Of a stretch of DNA of 64,000 bases, positions 18,265 through 26,729 are shown one piece after another. The notes under the pieces were generated by a model that worked only from the letters and a program-made list of their open reading frames with translations, was not told the origin of the DNA and made no database searches. The first letter of the stretch is position 1; each line of letters starts with the position of its first letter. Source of the stretch: Streptomyces rishiriensis (GTDB taxonomy: Bacteria; Actinomycetota; Actinomycetes; Streptomycetales; Streptomycetaceae); NCBI RefSeq assembly GCF_003112535.1, contig NZ_BEWA01000003.1, positions 310,001-374,000 of the forward strand, given 5' to 3'. Both the position numbers and the translations under genes were made by a program.

Positions 18265-20430
18265 TCACGGGGTCGTCAGGACGACCAGTTGCCGGGTGGC
18301 TCGGGTCATCGCGACGTAGTGGTCGACCGCTCCCTGGACGCCCTCGCCGTACCTGTCCGGGTCGACGAGGACGACGAGGTCGAACTCGAGCCCCTTCGAC
18401 AGTTCGGGGGTCAGTGAGCGGACGCGGGACGTGGCGCGGAACGTGGGATCGCCGATCACGCAGGCGGTCCCTTCCGCGTGGTCGGCGAGCCACGCGTCCA
18501 GGACCGGCTGCAGCTGCGTGACGGACCCGTGCACGACGGGGGCGCCGCCGCTGCGGATCGAGGTGGGCACGTTGGCGTCCGGGAGCACCGCCCGGATGAC
18601 CGGCTCGGCCTCGGTCATGATCTCCTGCGGCGTGCGGTAGTTGATGCTCAGGGAGGCCAGGCCGATCCGGTCGAACCCGACCCGGCCCAGCCGTTCCCGC
18701 CACGACTCGGTGAAGCCGTGCCGGGCCTGGGCGCGGTCGCCGACGATGGTGAAGCTGCGCGAGGGACAGCGCAGCAGCAGCATCTGCCACTCCGCGTCGG
18801 TCAGTTCCTGCGCCTCGTCGACGACGATGTGCGCGAACGGGCCGGCCAGCAGATCCGGGTCGACGACCGGCAGCTCGGCGTTGTCGACCAGGCTGACCTT
18901 GGCGTCCTCGCCGCGCAGCATCGTCACCAGGCCCTCGCCGTCGTCGCCGTCGGCGCCGGAGTCGGCCACGGCCCGGATCAGGTTGTCCACGACGTGGTCC
19001 ATGCGCTCGCGCTGGGCGGCGAGGACGGCCTTGTGCCGGCGGGTGCGCCTGGCCGCCTCCGGATCGCCGACGCGCTGCCGCGCCGCGTCCAGGAGCGGCA
19101 GGTCGGACACCGTCCAGGCCTGGGCCTGTGAGCGCTGCAGCCGCGTCACCTCGTCCGGCTTCAGCCACGGGGCGCACATCCGCAGGTAGGCGGGCACCGT
19201 CCACAGGTCCCCGACGAGGTCGCTCGCCTCGAGCAGCGGCCACGCCCGGTTGAAGGCCGTCGCCAGCTCCCTGTTCTGCAGCAGCGACTTGCGCAGCAGC
19301 GCGGGCGGGGCGTCGCCGTCGTGCTTGTCCATCAGGATCGTGAGCAGTTCCTCCCAGACCTGTTCGCGCGCCTCGTTGTGCGGCGTGCCCGGTTCCGCCG
19401 CGTCGAACGCGACGGCCCAGTCGTCGGCGCTCAGCCGGACGTCGGACCAGTGGGTGGTGACCGTCATCCCCTCGGAGGGCGGTTCCTCGTAGAACGCGAC
19501 GGCCTTCTCGATCGCCTCCACGAGATCCGCGGACGACTTCAGCCGGGCCGCCTCCGGGTCGGCCTCGGGCTGCGCCTGGGCGCCCTCGGCGACGAGGTCC
19601 CGCAGGGTGCACGTCTGCACCCCCTCCTCGCCGAGACTGGGCAGCACGTCGGCGACGTAGGCGAGGTAGGGCCGGTGCGGGCCGACGAACAGCACGCCTC
19701 CCCGGCGGTGGCCGAGGCGGGGGTCGGAATAGAGGAGGTAGGCGGAACGGTGCAGCGCGACGACGGTCTTGCCCGTTCCCGGGCCGCCGTCGACCACCAG
19801 GGCGCCGCGTGAGCTCGCCCGGATGACGGCGTCCTGGTCGGCCTGGATGGTGCCGAGCACGTCCCGCATCCGGGCCGAGCGGTTGCCGCCCAGGCTGGCG
19901 ATGAACGCGGACTGGTCGTCGAGCGCCGCATGCCCGGCGAACCCGTCCGCCGTGAACACCTCGTCCCAGTAGTCGCTGATCCGGCCGTTGGTCCAGCGGT
20001 ACCGGCGGCGGCTGGCCAGGCCCATCGGGTTGGCGTGGGTGGCTCCGAAGAACGGCTCGGCCGCGGGGGAGCGCCAGTCGAGCAGCAGCCGCCGCCCCGC
20101 GCTGTCGGTGAGTCCGAGCCGTCCGACGTACACGGGCTCGCCGTCGTCGCCGACCATGTGCCCGAGGCACAGGTCCAGCCCGAAGCGGCGCAGGGCGCGC
20201 AGCCGAGCGGTCAGCCGGTGGATCTCCGTGTCGCGGTCCATCGCCCCCCGACCGAGTCCGCCGGGCGCCCTGCGCTCGGCGTCGAGGCGGTCGGACACGT
20301 CGGCGATCGACTGCTCCAGACACTCCGCGACGGCCGCGAAGTGCCGCTCGTCGCCGGCGATCAGCTTCGGGTCGGCCTTGTGGGACAGCCGCTCGGGAAG
20401 GTCGAAGGCCCCGGTGGTCAGGGGGGTCAC
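18265..20430 (-). CDS. helR: HelR-type UvrD/HelD-family ATPase, RNA polymerase rescue and rifamycin tolerance
   Basis: Protein of 721 residues of the HelD class of superfamily 1 ATPases. It has a charged coiled-coil N-terminus (about 20-90), Walker A GGPGTGKT (215-222), a DEAQ box in IVVDEAQELTDAEWQ, LEFDLVVLVDP and a final VAMTRATRQLVVL. HelR of S. venezuelae is known to displace rifamycins from RNA polymerase and recycle stalled enzyme. This call rests on the N-terminus (LTTGAFDLPERLSHKADP), the length and above all the rifamycin-associated element upstream. GTG 20430 has GGAG 8 nt before it. The open frame continues far upstream but lacks a better start. Confidence 0.88.
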   Translation of the reverse strand: MTPLTTGAFDLPERLSHKADPKLIAGDERHFAAVAECLEQSIADVSDRLDAERRAPGGLGRGAMDRDTEIHRLTARLRALRRFGLDLCLGHMVGDDGEPVYVGRLGLTDSAGRRLLLDWRSPAAEPFFGATHANPMGLASRRRYRWTNGRISDYWDEVFTADGFAGHAALDDQSAFIASLGGNRSARMRDVLGTIQADQDAVIRASSRGALVVDGGPGTGKTVVALHRSAYLLYSDPRLGHRRGGVLFVGPHRPYLAYVADVLPSLGEEGVQTCTLRDLVAEGAQAQPEADPEAARLKSSADLVEAIEKAVAFYEEPPSEGMTVTTHWSDVRLSADDWAVAFDAAEPGTPHNEAREQVWEELLTILMDKHDGDAPPALLRKSLLQNRELATAFNRAWPLLEASDLVGDLWTVPAYLRMCAPWLKPDEVTRLQRSQAQAWTVSDLPLLDAARQRVGDPEAARRTRRHKAVLAAQRERMDHVVDNLIRAVADSGADGDDGEGLVTMLRGEDAKVSLVDNAELPVVDPDLLAGPFAHIVVDEAQELTDAEWQMLLLRCPSRSFTIVGDRAQARHGFTESWRERLGRVGFDRIGLASLSINYRTPQEIMTEAEPVIRAVLPDANVPTSIRSGGAPVVHGSVTQLQPVLDAWLADHAEGTACVIGDPTFRATSRVRSLTPELSKGLEFDLVVLVDPDRYGEGVQGAVDHYVAMTRATRQLVVLTTP

Positions 20431-20434
20431 GTCA

Positions 20435-20494
20435 TCAGCTCCGATATGAGATCGCTTGCGACCGCGGTGGTCCGTGCCGCCGGGGTACGCCCAT
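20435..20494 (-). other. possible 19-codon leader ORF ahead of helR
   Basis: On the minus strand ATG 20494 opens a 19-residue frame (MGVPRRHGPPRSQAISYRS) whose TGA lies 4 nt before the helR GTG. This would allow translational coupling or attenuation in the roughly 150-nt leader. No clear ribosome site precedes it, so it may be chance. Confidence 0.25.
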
Positions 20495-20588
20495 TCTCGT
20501 GCTTCTCGTAGGTCTCGTGTTCTCGTCTTCACCCGCGGGTGCCGGCCACCCGTCCGCGCGCGGGTCCGGGCTCGGGCCCAGGTCGGAG

Positions 20589-20619
20589 ATTCTGCGTCAT
20601 GACGGGGGCCTTGCCGCAA
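20589..20619 (-). promoter_or_regulatory. helR promoter with -35 inside the RAE
   Basis: On the minus strand TTGCGG (20619-20614) and CAGAAT (20594-20589) are separated by 19 bp, an over-long spacer. Predicted start is near 20582, giving a leader of about 150 nt. The -35 is the core of the palindromic element. Confidence 0.5.
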
Positions 20620-20626
20620 GCCCCCC
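20604..20626. promoter_or_regulatory. rifamycin-associated element (RAE)
   Basis: A symmetric 23-bp element: GGGGG-C-CTTGC-C-GCAAG-C-CCCCC. On the minus strand its core reads GGGGCTTGCGGCAAGGCCC, which matches the rifamycin-associated element consensus as I remember it from upstream of rifamycin-inactivating genes in actinomycetes. It lies about 175 bp upstream of helR. Confidence 0.85.
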
Positions 20627-20639
20627 GGTGCGCTATATG
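20611..20639 (+). promoter_or_regulatory. rightward promoter overlapping the RAE
   Basis: TTGCCG (20611-20616), exactly 17 bp, then TATATG (20634-20639) on the plus strand. The predicted start near 20646 coincides with the ATG of a five-codon frame (MARSA). No plus-strand gene follows; a hairpin begins 2 nt later. Confidence 0.4.
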
Positions 20640-20647
20640 TTGAACAT

Positions 20648-20673
20648 GGCAAGGAGTGCGTGACCTCCTTGCC
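20648..20673 (+). terminator. hairpin with T-rich tail beside the RAE
   Basis: Perfect 9-bp stem GGCAAGGAG/CTCCTTGCC with 8-nt loop, followed on the plus strand by TTTGTCGTTT. The T-rich side is to the right, so it fits a rightward transcript better than dapA, which ends at 20715 on the minus strand. Confidence 0.55.
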
Positions 20674-20714
20674 TTTGTCGTTTCCTTCCCTCCCCGCGTC
20701 CGGCCGCCGTCCGG

Positions 20715-21647
20715 TCAGGCCACCAGGCGGTCGTGGACCGCGCGCAGCCCGTCGACCGTCTCCCGGTCGGCCGGCCGCAACGGCGCGCGGACCGGGCCGG
20801 ACGGAAGACCCAGGTCGCCCAGGAGAGCCTTGGCGGTGACGGCCCCGGGCAGGCCCGACGCCATCATGGCCTCCACCAGCTCGGTGGCCTCCCGCTGCCG
20901 CCGGGCGGCTGAGGCGGTGTCCCCGGCGTCGAAGGCGTCCAGGACGGCCCGGAGCCGGTCCGGGACCACGTTCGCGACCGTGCTGACATAGCCCGCCGCA
21001 CCGACCGCGTACAGCGCGAGGTTGTGCTCGTCGCAGCCCGCGTAATACGCCAGCCCGGTGCGCGCGAGCACCTTCTGGACGCCGAGGAAATCGTAGGAGC
21101 AGTCCTTCACCGCGACGATCCGGGGGTGCTCGGCGAGCCGGAGCATCGTGTCCGGCTCGATCCGGGTGCCGGTGCGCCCCGGGATGTCGTACAGCATCAC
21201 CGGCAGTGCGGACGCGTCCGCGACCTCCCGGAAGTGGGCTTCGACGGCGTCCTGCGGGGGCCTGCTGTAGTAGGGGGTGACCACGAGGACCCCGTCCGCC
21301 CCCGCCTTCTCGGCGGCCCGCGCGAGTTCGACGGTGTGGCGGGTGTCGGAGGTGCCCACCCCCGTCACGATCGACGCCCGGTCGCCGACCGCCTCCCGTA
21401 CCGCCGCCACCAGCTCCGCCTTCTCGGCGTCCGACGTCGTCGGCGACTCGCCCGTGGTGCCCGAGAGGACCAGTCCGTCGCAGCCCGCGGACACCAGCCG
21501 GTCGGCCAGCCGCTGCGCGCCGTCGCGATCGAGCGATCCGGAGCCGGTGAAGGGCGTGACCATCGCGCAGAGGGCCCGGCCGAAGACGGCCGCGCGGGAC
21601 GGGAGGGGCGTCGGAGCGCCGGGTGAGGAGGCTGAGGCTGTCGTCAT
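20715..21647 (-). CDS. dapA: 4-hydroxy-tetrahydrodipicolinate synthase
   Basis: Condenses pyruvate with aspartate semialdehyde at the entry to lysine/DAP synthesis. It has 310 residues in a TIM barrel. The Schiff-base lysine is K181 (IVAVKDCS), the catalytic Tyr is Y153 (MLYDIPGRTG), and SGTTGESPTTSDAEK holds the pyruvate-binding Thr pair. The extra roughly 20 N-terminal residues are Ser/Pro-rich and may be untranslated. Proximity to dapD supports a biosynthetic rather than catabolic role, in contrast to the DHDPS-family gene at 39,742. Confidence 0.93.
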   Translation of the reverse strand: MTTASASSPGAPTPLPSRAAVFGRALCAMVTPFTGSGSLDRDGAQRLADRLVSAGCDGLVLSGTTGESPTTSDAEKAELVAAVREAVGDRASIVTGVGTSDTRHTVELARAAEKAGADGVLVVTPYYSRPPQDAVEAHFREVADASALPVMLYDIPGRTGTRIEPDTMLRLAEHPRIVAVKDCSYDFLGVQKVLARTGLAYYAGCDEHNLALYAVGAAGYVSTVANVVPDRLRAVLDAFDAGDTASAARRQREATELVEAMMASGLPGAVTAKALLGDLGLPSGPVRAPLRPADRETVDGLRAVHDRLVA

Positions 21648-21887
21648 GGCAGCAGTCTCCGGCCCACGACAGTGAAGCTCTACTTAATTCTCCTACGAGA
21701 TATGTGTAAGGGTTGCTGCGATGTGGACGGTCAGCCCTCGCCGCCGGGTGCTCTCCGGTGCTCTCGGGCGCTCCCCGGTGCTTCTCCCGTGCTCCCGACC
21801 GCCCCCGCGCGGCCGTCCGCCGCATGGGTAGTGCGCACCCGCCGGGGTACCCGAATGTCTCCGGAAACCGAGAGGAGGCGGAGCACC

Positions 21888-22307
21888 GTGACCGGCACCA
21901 CGGACGTCCGGCCCGTCCAGGACGGGCATCACACGGTCGGCGAACTCGTCGGCCAGGCCACCGAACAGCTCTCCCAACTCGTACGACAGGAACTGGCCCT
22001 GGCCAAGGAGGAGTTCGCCGAGAAGGGGCGGCGCGCCGGCCGCGGCGGCGGTCTCCTCGGCGCCGCGGGAGCGTTCGGCTACGCCGGTCTCCTCGCCCTC
22101 GCCGGCACGGCCGTGGCCGCCCTTTCGCTGGTGCTGCCCGTCTGGGCGGCGGCGCTCGTCGTGACGGCGGTGCTGTTCGTGATCGCCGCCGTGCTGGGCG
22201 CGGCCGGCCGTGCCCAGCTGCGCCGGGCGGCTCCGCCGACCCCCGAGCAGACGCTCGGCAGCGTCAGGGCCGACGTCGAGGAGATCAAGGAAAGGGCACA
22301 CCGATGA
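21888..22307 (+). CDS. phage holin family / actinobacterial small membrane protein
   Basis: Protein of 139 residues of the Phage_holin_3_6 type found in chromosomes of most streptomycetes. It has an amphipathic segment (TVGELVGQATEQLSQLVRQE), a Gly-rich turn, and two transmembrane helices (about 65-115). GTG 21888 is preferred because GAGGAGG lies 9 nt upstream; the ATG at 21855 has no ribosome site. No lysis gene is near, so this is not prophage. The stop overlaps the next gene by 4 nt. Confidence 0.82.
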   Translation: MTGTTDVRPVQDGHHTVGELVGQATEQLSQLVRQELALAKEEFAEKGRRAGRGGGLLGAAGAFGYAGLLALAGTAVAALSLVLPVWAAALVVTAVLFVIAAVLGAAGRAQLRRAAPPTPEQTLGSVRADVEEIKERAHR

Positions 22308-22813
22308 CGGACGGGACGGCGGCCGACCTGCGTCGGCAGATCGAGCAGACCCGGCATCAACTGGGTGAGACGGTAGAGGAGTTGGCGGCCAAGGCCGATG
22401 TGCGCGGACGCGCTCGGGCCCGTGCCGCCGACCTCAGGGACCGCGCGGGCGCGATGACCGTGCAGCTGCGCAGCTCGGCCGCCGAGGCCGGGCGTCATGT
22501 GCAGGAACGCGCGAATCGCGCCGGTCACGCGGTCCAGGGGCGGGCGAGCCGGGCCGGGCACACCGTCCAGGAGACGGCCGTGCGGGCCGGGCACACCGCC
22601 CAGGACCGGGCGGTGCAGGCCCGCCACGACCTCCGGGGGAAGGCGTCGGACGTGGGGCGCACCGCCGAGGGCTCGGCCCCTGCCGCGCTGCGCGCGCCCG
22701 TGGGGTTCGCGCGGCGGCATCCGTGGCCGGTGGTGATCGCGGGCGCCGCGGCGGTGGCCCTCGTGGTGGCCGGGGCGAGGGGCAGGAGCAGCGCGAAGCG
22801 CTGGAAGCGCTGA
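22304..22813 (+). CDS. DUF3618 membrane protein
   Basis: Protein of 169 residues. The DUF3618 signature is DLRRQIEQTRHQLGETVEEL (about 7-26), followed by a long heptad-like helix with repeated AGH-VQ units (GHAVQGRASRAGHTVQETAV and so on), and a single C-terminal transmembrane helix (WPVVIAGAAAVALVVAG) with a basic tail. It is translationally coupled to the holin-like gene, the usual pairing in actinobacteria. Function unknown; an envelope-associated role is inferred. Confidence 0.85.
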   Translation: MTDGTAADLRRQIEQTRHQLGETVEELAAKADVRGRARARAADLRDRAGAMTVQLRSSAAEAGRHVQERANRAGHAVQGRASRAGHTVQETAVRAGHTAQDRAVQARHDLRGKASDVGRTAEGSAPAALRAPVGFARRHPWPVVIAGAAAVALVVAGARGRSSAKRWKR

Positions 22814-22930
22814 CGCGGCCCGCCGTCCGCCGTCGCCGTCGGCCCGCGGGGCGTCGTAAGGCGCCCCTCCGCGGGGCGCGCGCCGGCATCGACGCCCGGC
22901 GCGCACGGCAGGCGTACCGGCGCATGGAGT

Positions 22931-22967
22931 GAGGCCCGGCGCCCGCGACCAGCGGGCGCCGGGCCTC
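22931..22967. terminator. bidirectional hairpin terminator
   Basis: Perfect 16-bp stem (22931-22946 with 22952-22967), loop GACCA, then CTTTCC on the right. It lies between the convergent DUF3618 and nuclease genes and could serve both. Confidence 0.88.
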
Positions 22968-23022
22968 CTTTCCGCTCTCTCGCCGAAAACTTGGATCGTC
23001 TGGACCGACCGGACGTGGGGGG

Positions 23023-24849
23023 TTACGGCTCGAAGCGCAGCACCTGCGGGTCGTGGTCGCTGACCTGGTCGTGGAACTCCGAGTTGATGTGCACGCTGTC
23101 GTACGCGAAGTCGCAGCTCCGGCGGATCGACGGACTCACCAGGATCTGGTCCAGGACCTGCTGGTTGCCCTGGTAGTCGTAGGTGTAACGCTCGCTCTTC
23201 GGCAGCGACTTGATCGCCGACCACAGCTCGCCGCCGCCCTCGAGGATCTTCGCGGTGTCGGAGAACTCGAAGTCGTTCATGTCGCCGAGGGCGACGACGT
23301 CCGCGTTCTTCTGGACGTCCAGGATGCTCTTGACGAACGCGTTGACCAGCGTGGCCTGGGCGTGACGCTGGATCTCCGAGCTGCGCACCACCGGCTGGTA
23401 CTGCGACGTCAGACCCTGGTCGCCGCCCTTGGAGTTGAGGTGGTTGGCGATCACGAAGACCGTCCTGCCGCGGAAGACGAACTCGCCCGCGAGCGGCTTG
23501 CGGCTGGACTTCCAGGCGGTGTCGCCCGGCGCGACGCGACCGGGGGACGCCGTCAGCTGCGCCTTGCCGTGCACCTTGGCCACGCCCACCGCGGTGGTGG
23601 AGTCGCCGCCCGCGCGGTCCGTGAAGGACACCCGCTCCGGGTTGAAGAGGAACACCTGGCGGATGTTGCCGCCCGGCTCGCCGCCGTCCTGGTCGTTGAC
23701 CGGGTCGATGGAGCGCCAGTCGTACGTCGGGCCGCCGGCCGCGACGATCGCGTCGATCAGCTTGTTCACCGTCGCGCCGGCGGTGACCGTGCCGTCGTCC
23801 TTGGCGCCGTTGTCGTCCTGGATCTCCTCCAGGGACACGATGTCGGGTGACTGCAGGTTGTTCACGATCGCGGCGGCGTGCGCCTCGAACGTGGTGTCGG
23901 AGGGGTCGAGGTTCTCGACGTTGTACGTCGCGACCGCGAGCTCGCCCCGCTTCTGCTTGTGCGTCGTCTCCCGCTGCAGGCCGCCGCTCTTCAGCGTGCC
24001 GAGCCGGCCGGCGACGAGCGTGTAGCCGCCGAACTGGTTGTAGTCCAGGGGGCCCTCGGTGACGCCGGCGAGGGTGTCGCCGACGTTCGCGACGGGGAAG
24101 TCGGCGGTCGCGCCCAACGACTGGATCTGCAGCCGGCCGGTGTTCTGCGACGTGTAGGAGCCGTAGAGCGCGCCACCGCGGCGGGTGGCGTTCTCGCGCG
24201 GCTTCACCGTGACCCACAGCTCGCTGTACGGGTCGGTGGCGGTCACCACGCGAGCGTCGGCGACCTGCACGTTCATGCCCTCGAGGGACTCGTAGTAGTC
24301 CAGGGCGTACGTGCCGGGCTGCAGCGGCAGACCGTTGACGGAGCCGCCGGCGGCGGCGTCCCCGGCCGGGGCGTACGCGGCCGGGACCGACCTCGCGTCG
24401 ACGACGGTCGCGGCCGGGACCGCGTTGCCGCCGGACACGACCGTCACCGTGGGCTTGGTGATCTCCGTGACCGACTGGTTGCCGCTCGACGCGCCGCCGG
24501 GCACGTATTCCGAGACGGTGCCGGTGACCGTGACGGAGTCGCCGACGGCGACCTTCGGGGCGGAGCTGGTGAAGACGAAGACGCCCTCACTGGTGGCGGG
24601 GTCGGCGTCCGGGTTCGGATCCTGGATCCAGAACCCCTTGGACGAGCCGTAGGTGCGCACGCCGGTGACGATTCCGGCCACACCCGTGACCGCCTTGCCG
24701 GCGTAGGGCGATATCCGGGTCGTGCCCTGGATGTCGTGAATGGCCACCGTGTCCGCCTGTGCGGGTGCGCCGAGGGCGACGGTGGAGGCCGCGGAACAGA
24801 CGGCGGCGACGGTGAGCGCGGCGAGACGCGCGGACTTCTTGCTCGGCAA
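23023..24849 (-). CDS. secreted ExeM/NucH-type endonuclease/phosphatase
   Basis: Protein of 608 residues starting at TTG 24849 (LPSKKSARLAAL), with GGAGGG 6 nt upstream. A Sec signal peptide (about 1-32, ending in QADT) is followed by an OB-like domain (TRISPYAGKAVTGVAGIVTG) typical of ExeM/NucH nucleases. The endonuclease/exonuclease/phosphatase domain begins at LAVATYNVENLDPSD and ends with VVALGDMNDFEFSD and VSDHDPQVLRFEP, the metal and catalytic His/Asp motifs. It should degrade extracellular DNA or RNA for phosphate and nucleoside supply. Its promoter is followed by a striking 14-bp inverted repeat shared with the acid phosphatase at 55,934. Confidence 0.92.
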   Translation of the reverse strand: MPSKKSARLAALTVAAVCSAASTVALGAPAQADTVAIHDIQGTTRISPYAGKAVTGVAGIVTGVRTYGSSKGFWIQDPNPDADPATSEGVFVFTSSAPKVAVGDSVTVTGTVSEYVPGGASSGNQSVTEITKPTVTVVSGGNAVPAATVVDARSVPAAYAPAGDAAAGGSVNGLPLQPGTYALDYYESLEGMNVQVADARVVTATDPYSELWVTVKPRENATRRGGALYGSYTSQNTGRLQIQSLGATADFPVANVGDTLAGVTEGPLDYNQFGGYTLVAGRLGTLKSGGLQRETTHKQKRGELAVATYNVENLDPSDTTFEAHAAAIVNNLQSPDIVSLEEIQDDNGAKDDGTVTAGATVNKLIDAIVAAGGPTYDWRSIDPVNDQDGGEPGGNIRQVFLFNPERVSFTDRAGGDSTTAVGVAKVHGKAQLTASPGRVAPGDTAWKSSRKPLAGEFVFRGRTVFVIANHLNSKGGDQGLTSQYQPVVRSSEIQRHAQATLVNAFVKSILDVQKNADVVALGDMNDFEFSDTAKILEGGGELWSAIKSLPKSERYTYDYQGNQQVLDQILVSPSIRRSCDFAYDSVHINSEFHDQVSDHDPQVLRFEP

Positions 24850-24932
24850 CGGAATCCCTCCGGGGACGTACGTGAGCGCCGGGACGAGGGTGGAGCACGG
24901 AACGGGGGGCCGCGACCGGCGAGGCCGTGCGC

Positions 24933-24984
24933 GACGCGCGTAGAAACACAGTGAACACCTGTCCAGTGGATTTCTACGCGCGTC
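24933..24984. promoter_or_regulatory. 14-bp inverted repeat GACGCGCGTAGAAA at nuclease promoter
   Basis: GACGCGCGTAGAAA (24933-24946) and its exact reverse complement (24971-24984) are separated by 24 bp. The downstream arm covers the predicted nuclease transcription start. The same 14-mer occurs once more, at 55912-55925. An operator or dimeric regulator site is inferred; I do not know the cognate regulator. Confidence 0.7.
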
Positions 24985-25014
24985 AATCTCCTGCCTGCTC
25001 AGGCCAGTTGTCAA
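24985..25014 (-). promoter_or_regulatory. nuclease gene promoter
   Basis: Minus strand: consensus -35 TTGACA (25014-25009), 18-bp spacer, weak -10 GAGATT (24990-24985). The predicted start lies inside the inverted repeat, giving a leader of about 125 nt. Confidence 0.55.
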
Positions 25015-25140
25015 GGTTTCAGCCATGTACGCGGGCCGACGGGGAGATGAACCGGGCGGCATGGGCCCATATCCGTCTAGGCTGAGTGGCCCAGTGGCCC
25101 CTGCGGCCGGCGGCACCACGCGCCCTAGGAGAACCAGCCG

Positions 25141-26568
25141 ATGTCAGACAGCTCCCCCCTGCCGCCGGTGCGGCTGCACCCCGAAGCGGAGCTGGCGCGC
25201 GACGCCCTGTCCACGCCCCTGCTCTCCCGGGCCGCCCTGCTCGCCCGCTGGGCCGGTCCCGGCACCCGCGTCGACGCCGGGGGCGCACTCGTCGAGGAGC
25301 AGCTCGCGGCGGCCGCCGAGGCGCTCGGCCTGACCGGGGAGGACGCCGCCGCCTACGCGAGCGAGGCCTGGCGGATCGCCGTGGACGCCGGGCTCGTCGA
25401 GGTCGTCGACGAGGAGGCCGGCACGGTCACGGCCGGCGAGGACCTGGCCCTGCTCACCGGCGGCGCCCCGCACGACGTCCTCGCCGTCTGGCTCGCCGCC
25501 CTGGAGACCGTGCTCGCCGAGGCGGCCGTCCCCGACCTCGACGAGCTGATGGAGGCGATGGACGAGGGCGGCCAGGTCGACTTCTCCCGGCTCGACTGGA
25601 ACCCCGAGGCCGAGGCCGAGTTCCTCGACGGCGTGCTCGGCAACCTCTATCTGCTCACCGCCAGCGAGGACGGCCCCGGCGACGGAACCGTCCCGCTCCC
25701 CGCGCTCGCCGCCTCCATGATCATCCCCGGTGACATGGACGAGCCCACCAACGACGTCCTGGAGCAGGTCTCCGACGCGATGATGCGCCTCGACGACCAG
25801 TTCCGTCTGCTGGAGCCCATCGGCATCGTCGCCTACCGGCCCGTCGACGAGGCCCTGATGACGGACGCCGACGAGGAGCCCACCGCCCCCCTCGACGAAA
25901 CCGACGTCTCCCGCTACGGCATGGTCCGCCTCACCCCGCTCGGCGTGTACGGACTGCGGGCCCGCCTGCAGGAGGCCGGATTCGACGCCCCGGCCGTCGG
26001 CGACCTCGCCGACAAGGGGGCCGACGCCCTCCTCGACGGCAGCGCGGCCTACGGCTCGCGCGCCGCGCTCGCCGAGACCGAGCACTGGCTCACCCGTCGC
26101 GAACCCCTCGCCGCCGCACGGGAGTTGCTGGCCGCCGCCCGCGGCTCCGACCCCGGCGCCCCGCTGCGCCGGCTGCGCTGCCAGCAGGCCCTGTCGCTCG
26201 TCGGCGGGCAGGCCGAACCCGCCGTGCGCGAGGTGCTCGACGACCCCGAACTCGGCGGTCTCGCCCGTGTCTGGCTGAGCGAACTCGGCGCGACCGACGT
26301 GCCCGCGCCCTCCGAGGAACTCGTCTTCTGGCTCACCGTCGACACCCTGGCCGCCCAGCTCGCCGCCGAGGGCAACTCCGAGGAGCTCCAGGCCCTCGTC
26401 GAAGGCCTGGCCCAGCAGCACGGCGGCTTCTTCGCGGCCGCCTGGCGCGTCGACCACCCGGCCACCGCGGACGTCCTGGAGGCGATGGGACGCCTGCACC
26501 CCGACAAGCGCATCGCCAAGGAAGCCCGCAAGGCCGCCTTCAAGGCGCGCTCGCAGCACGGCGGATAA
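25141..26568 (+). CDS. conserved Streptomyces protein of unknown function
   Basis: Acidic protein of 475 residues, rich in Ala, Leu, Glu and Asp and apparently all-helical. It has no signal peptide, membrane helix or nucleotide-binding motif. Segments resemble helical repeats (for example REPLAAARELLAAARGSD and RLRCQQALSLVGGQAEPAV), and the C-terminus is basic (KEARKAAFKARSQHGG). AGGAGAA lies 9 nt before ATG 25141. It stands alone between two divergent or unrelated secreted phosphoesterase genes. It resembles a family of uncharacterised streptomycete proteins; no function can be given. Confidence 0.72.
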   Translation: MSDSSPLPPVRLHPEAELARDALSTPLLSRAALLARWAGPGTRVDAGGALVEEQLAAAAEALGLTGEDAAAYASEAWRIAVDAGLVEVVDEEAGTVTAGEDLALLTGGAPHDVLAVWLAALETVLAEAAVPDLDELMEAMDEGGQVDFSRLDWNPEAEAEFLDGVLGNLYLLTASEDGPGDGTVPLPALAASMIIPGDMDEPTNDVLEQVSDAMMRLDDQFRLLEPIGIVAYRPVDEALMTDADEEPTAPLDETDVSRYGMVRLTPLGVYGLRARLQEAGFDAPAVGDLADKGADALLDGSAAYGSRAALAETEHWLTRREPLAAARELLAAARGSDPGAPLRRLRCQQALSLVGGQAEPAVREVLDDPELGGLARVWLSELGATDVPAPSEELVFWLTVDTLAAQLAAEGNSEELQALVEGLAQQHGGFFAAAWRVDHPATADVLEAMGRLHPDKRIAKEARKAAFKARSQHGG

Positions 26569-26640
26569 GCGCCCGTCTTGGGGGCCTGCTGACGAGATCC
26601 GTACGGATTCATGGAAGCAGGTCCCCCGAAGCCGCCCACC

Positions 26641-26662
26641 GTTCAACTCCCGTTCAGGCATG
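26641..26662 (+). promoter_or_regulatory. PHO box (PhoP direct repeats) upstream of phoX
   Basis: Two adjacent 11-nt units, GTTCAACTCCC (26641-26651) and GTTCAGGCATG (26652-26662), fit the GTTCA-type direct repeat units bound by Streptomyces PhoP. They lie about 70 bp before the phosphatase ATG. Confidence 0.65.
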
Positions 26663-26729
26663 GGCGGGACGGTGTCGCCGACCGGAGTCCGCCACCCTCC
26701 ACGGCTCTTCCACCGTCTCAGGAGACACC

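Noticed and set aside
18265-21825. Continuous 1186-codon frame covering helR and reaching beyond dapA
   Set aside because: The upstream part is antisense or out of frame with dapA and low complexity; the GTG at 20430 with a ribosome site gives the normal HelR length.
21888-22813. Prophage remnant suggested by a holin-family protein
   Set aside because: This holin-like family with DUF3618 is a chromosomal actinobacterial pair; no other phage genes or attachment sites are visible.
22723-22932. 69-codon ORF after the DUF3618 gene
   Set aside because: Mostly overlaps the DUF3618 gene in another frame, with an Arg/Gly-rich product and no start signal.
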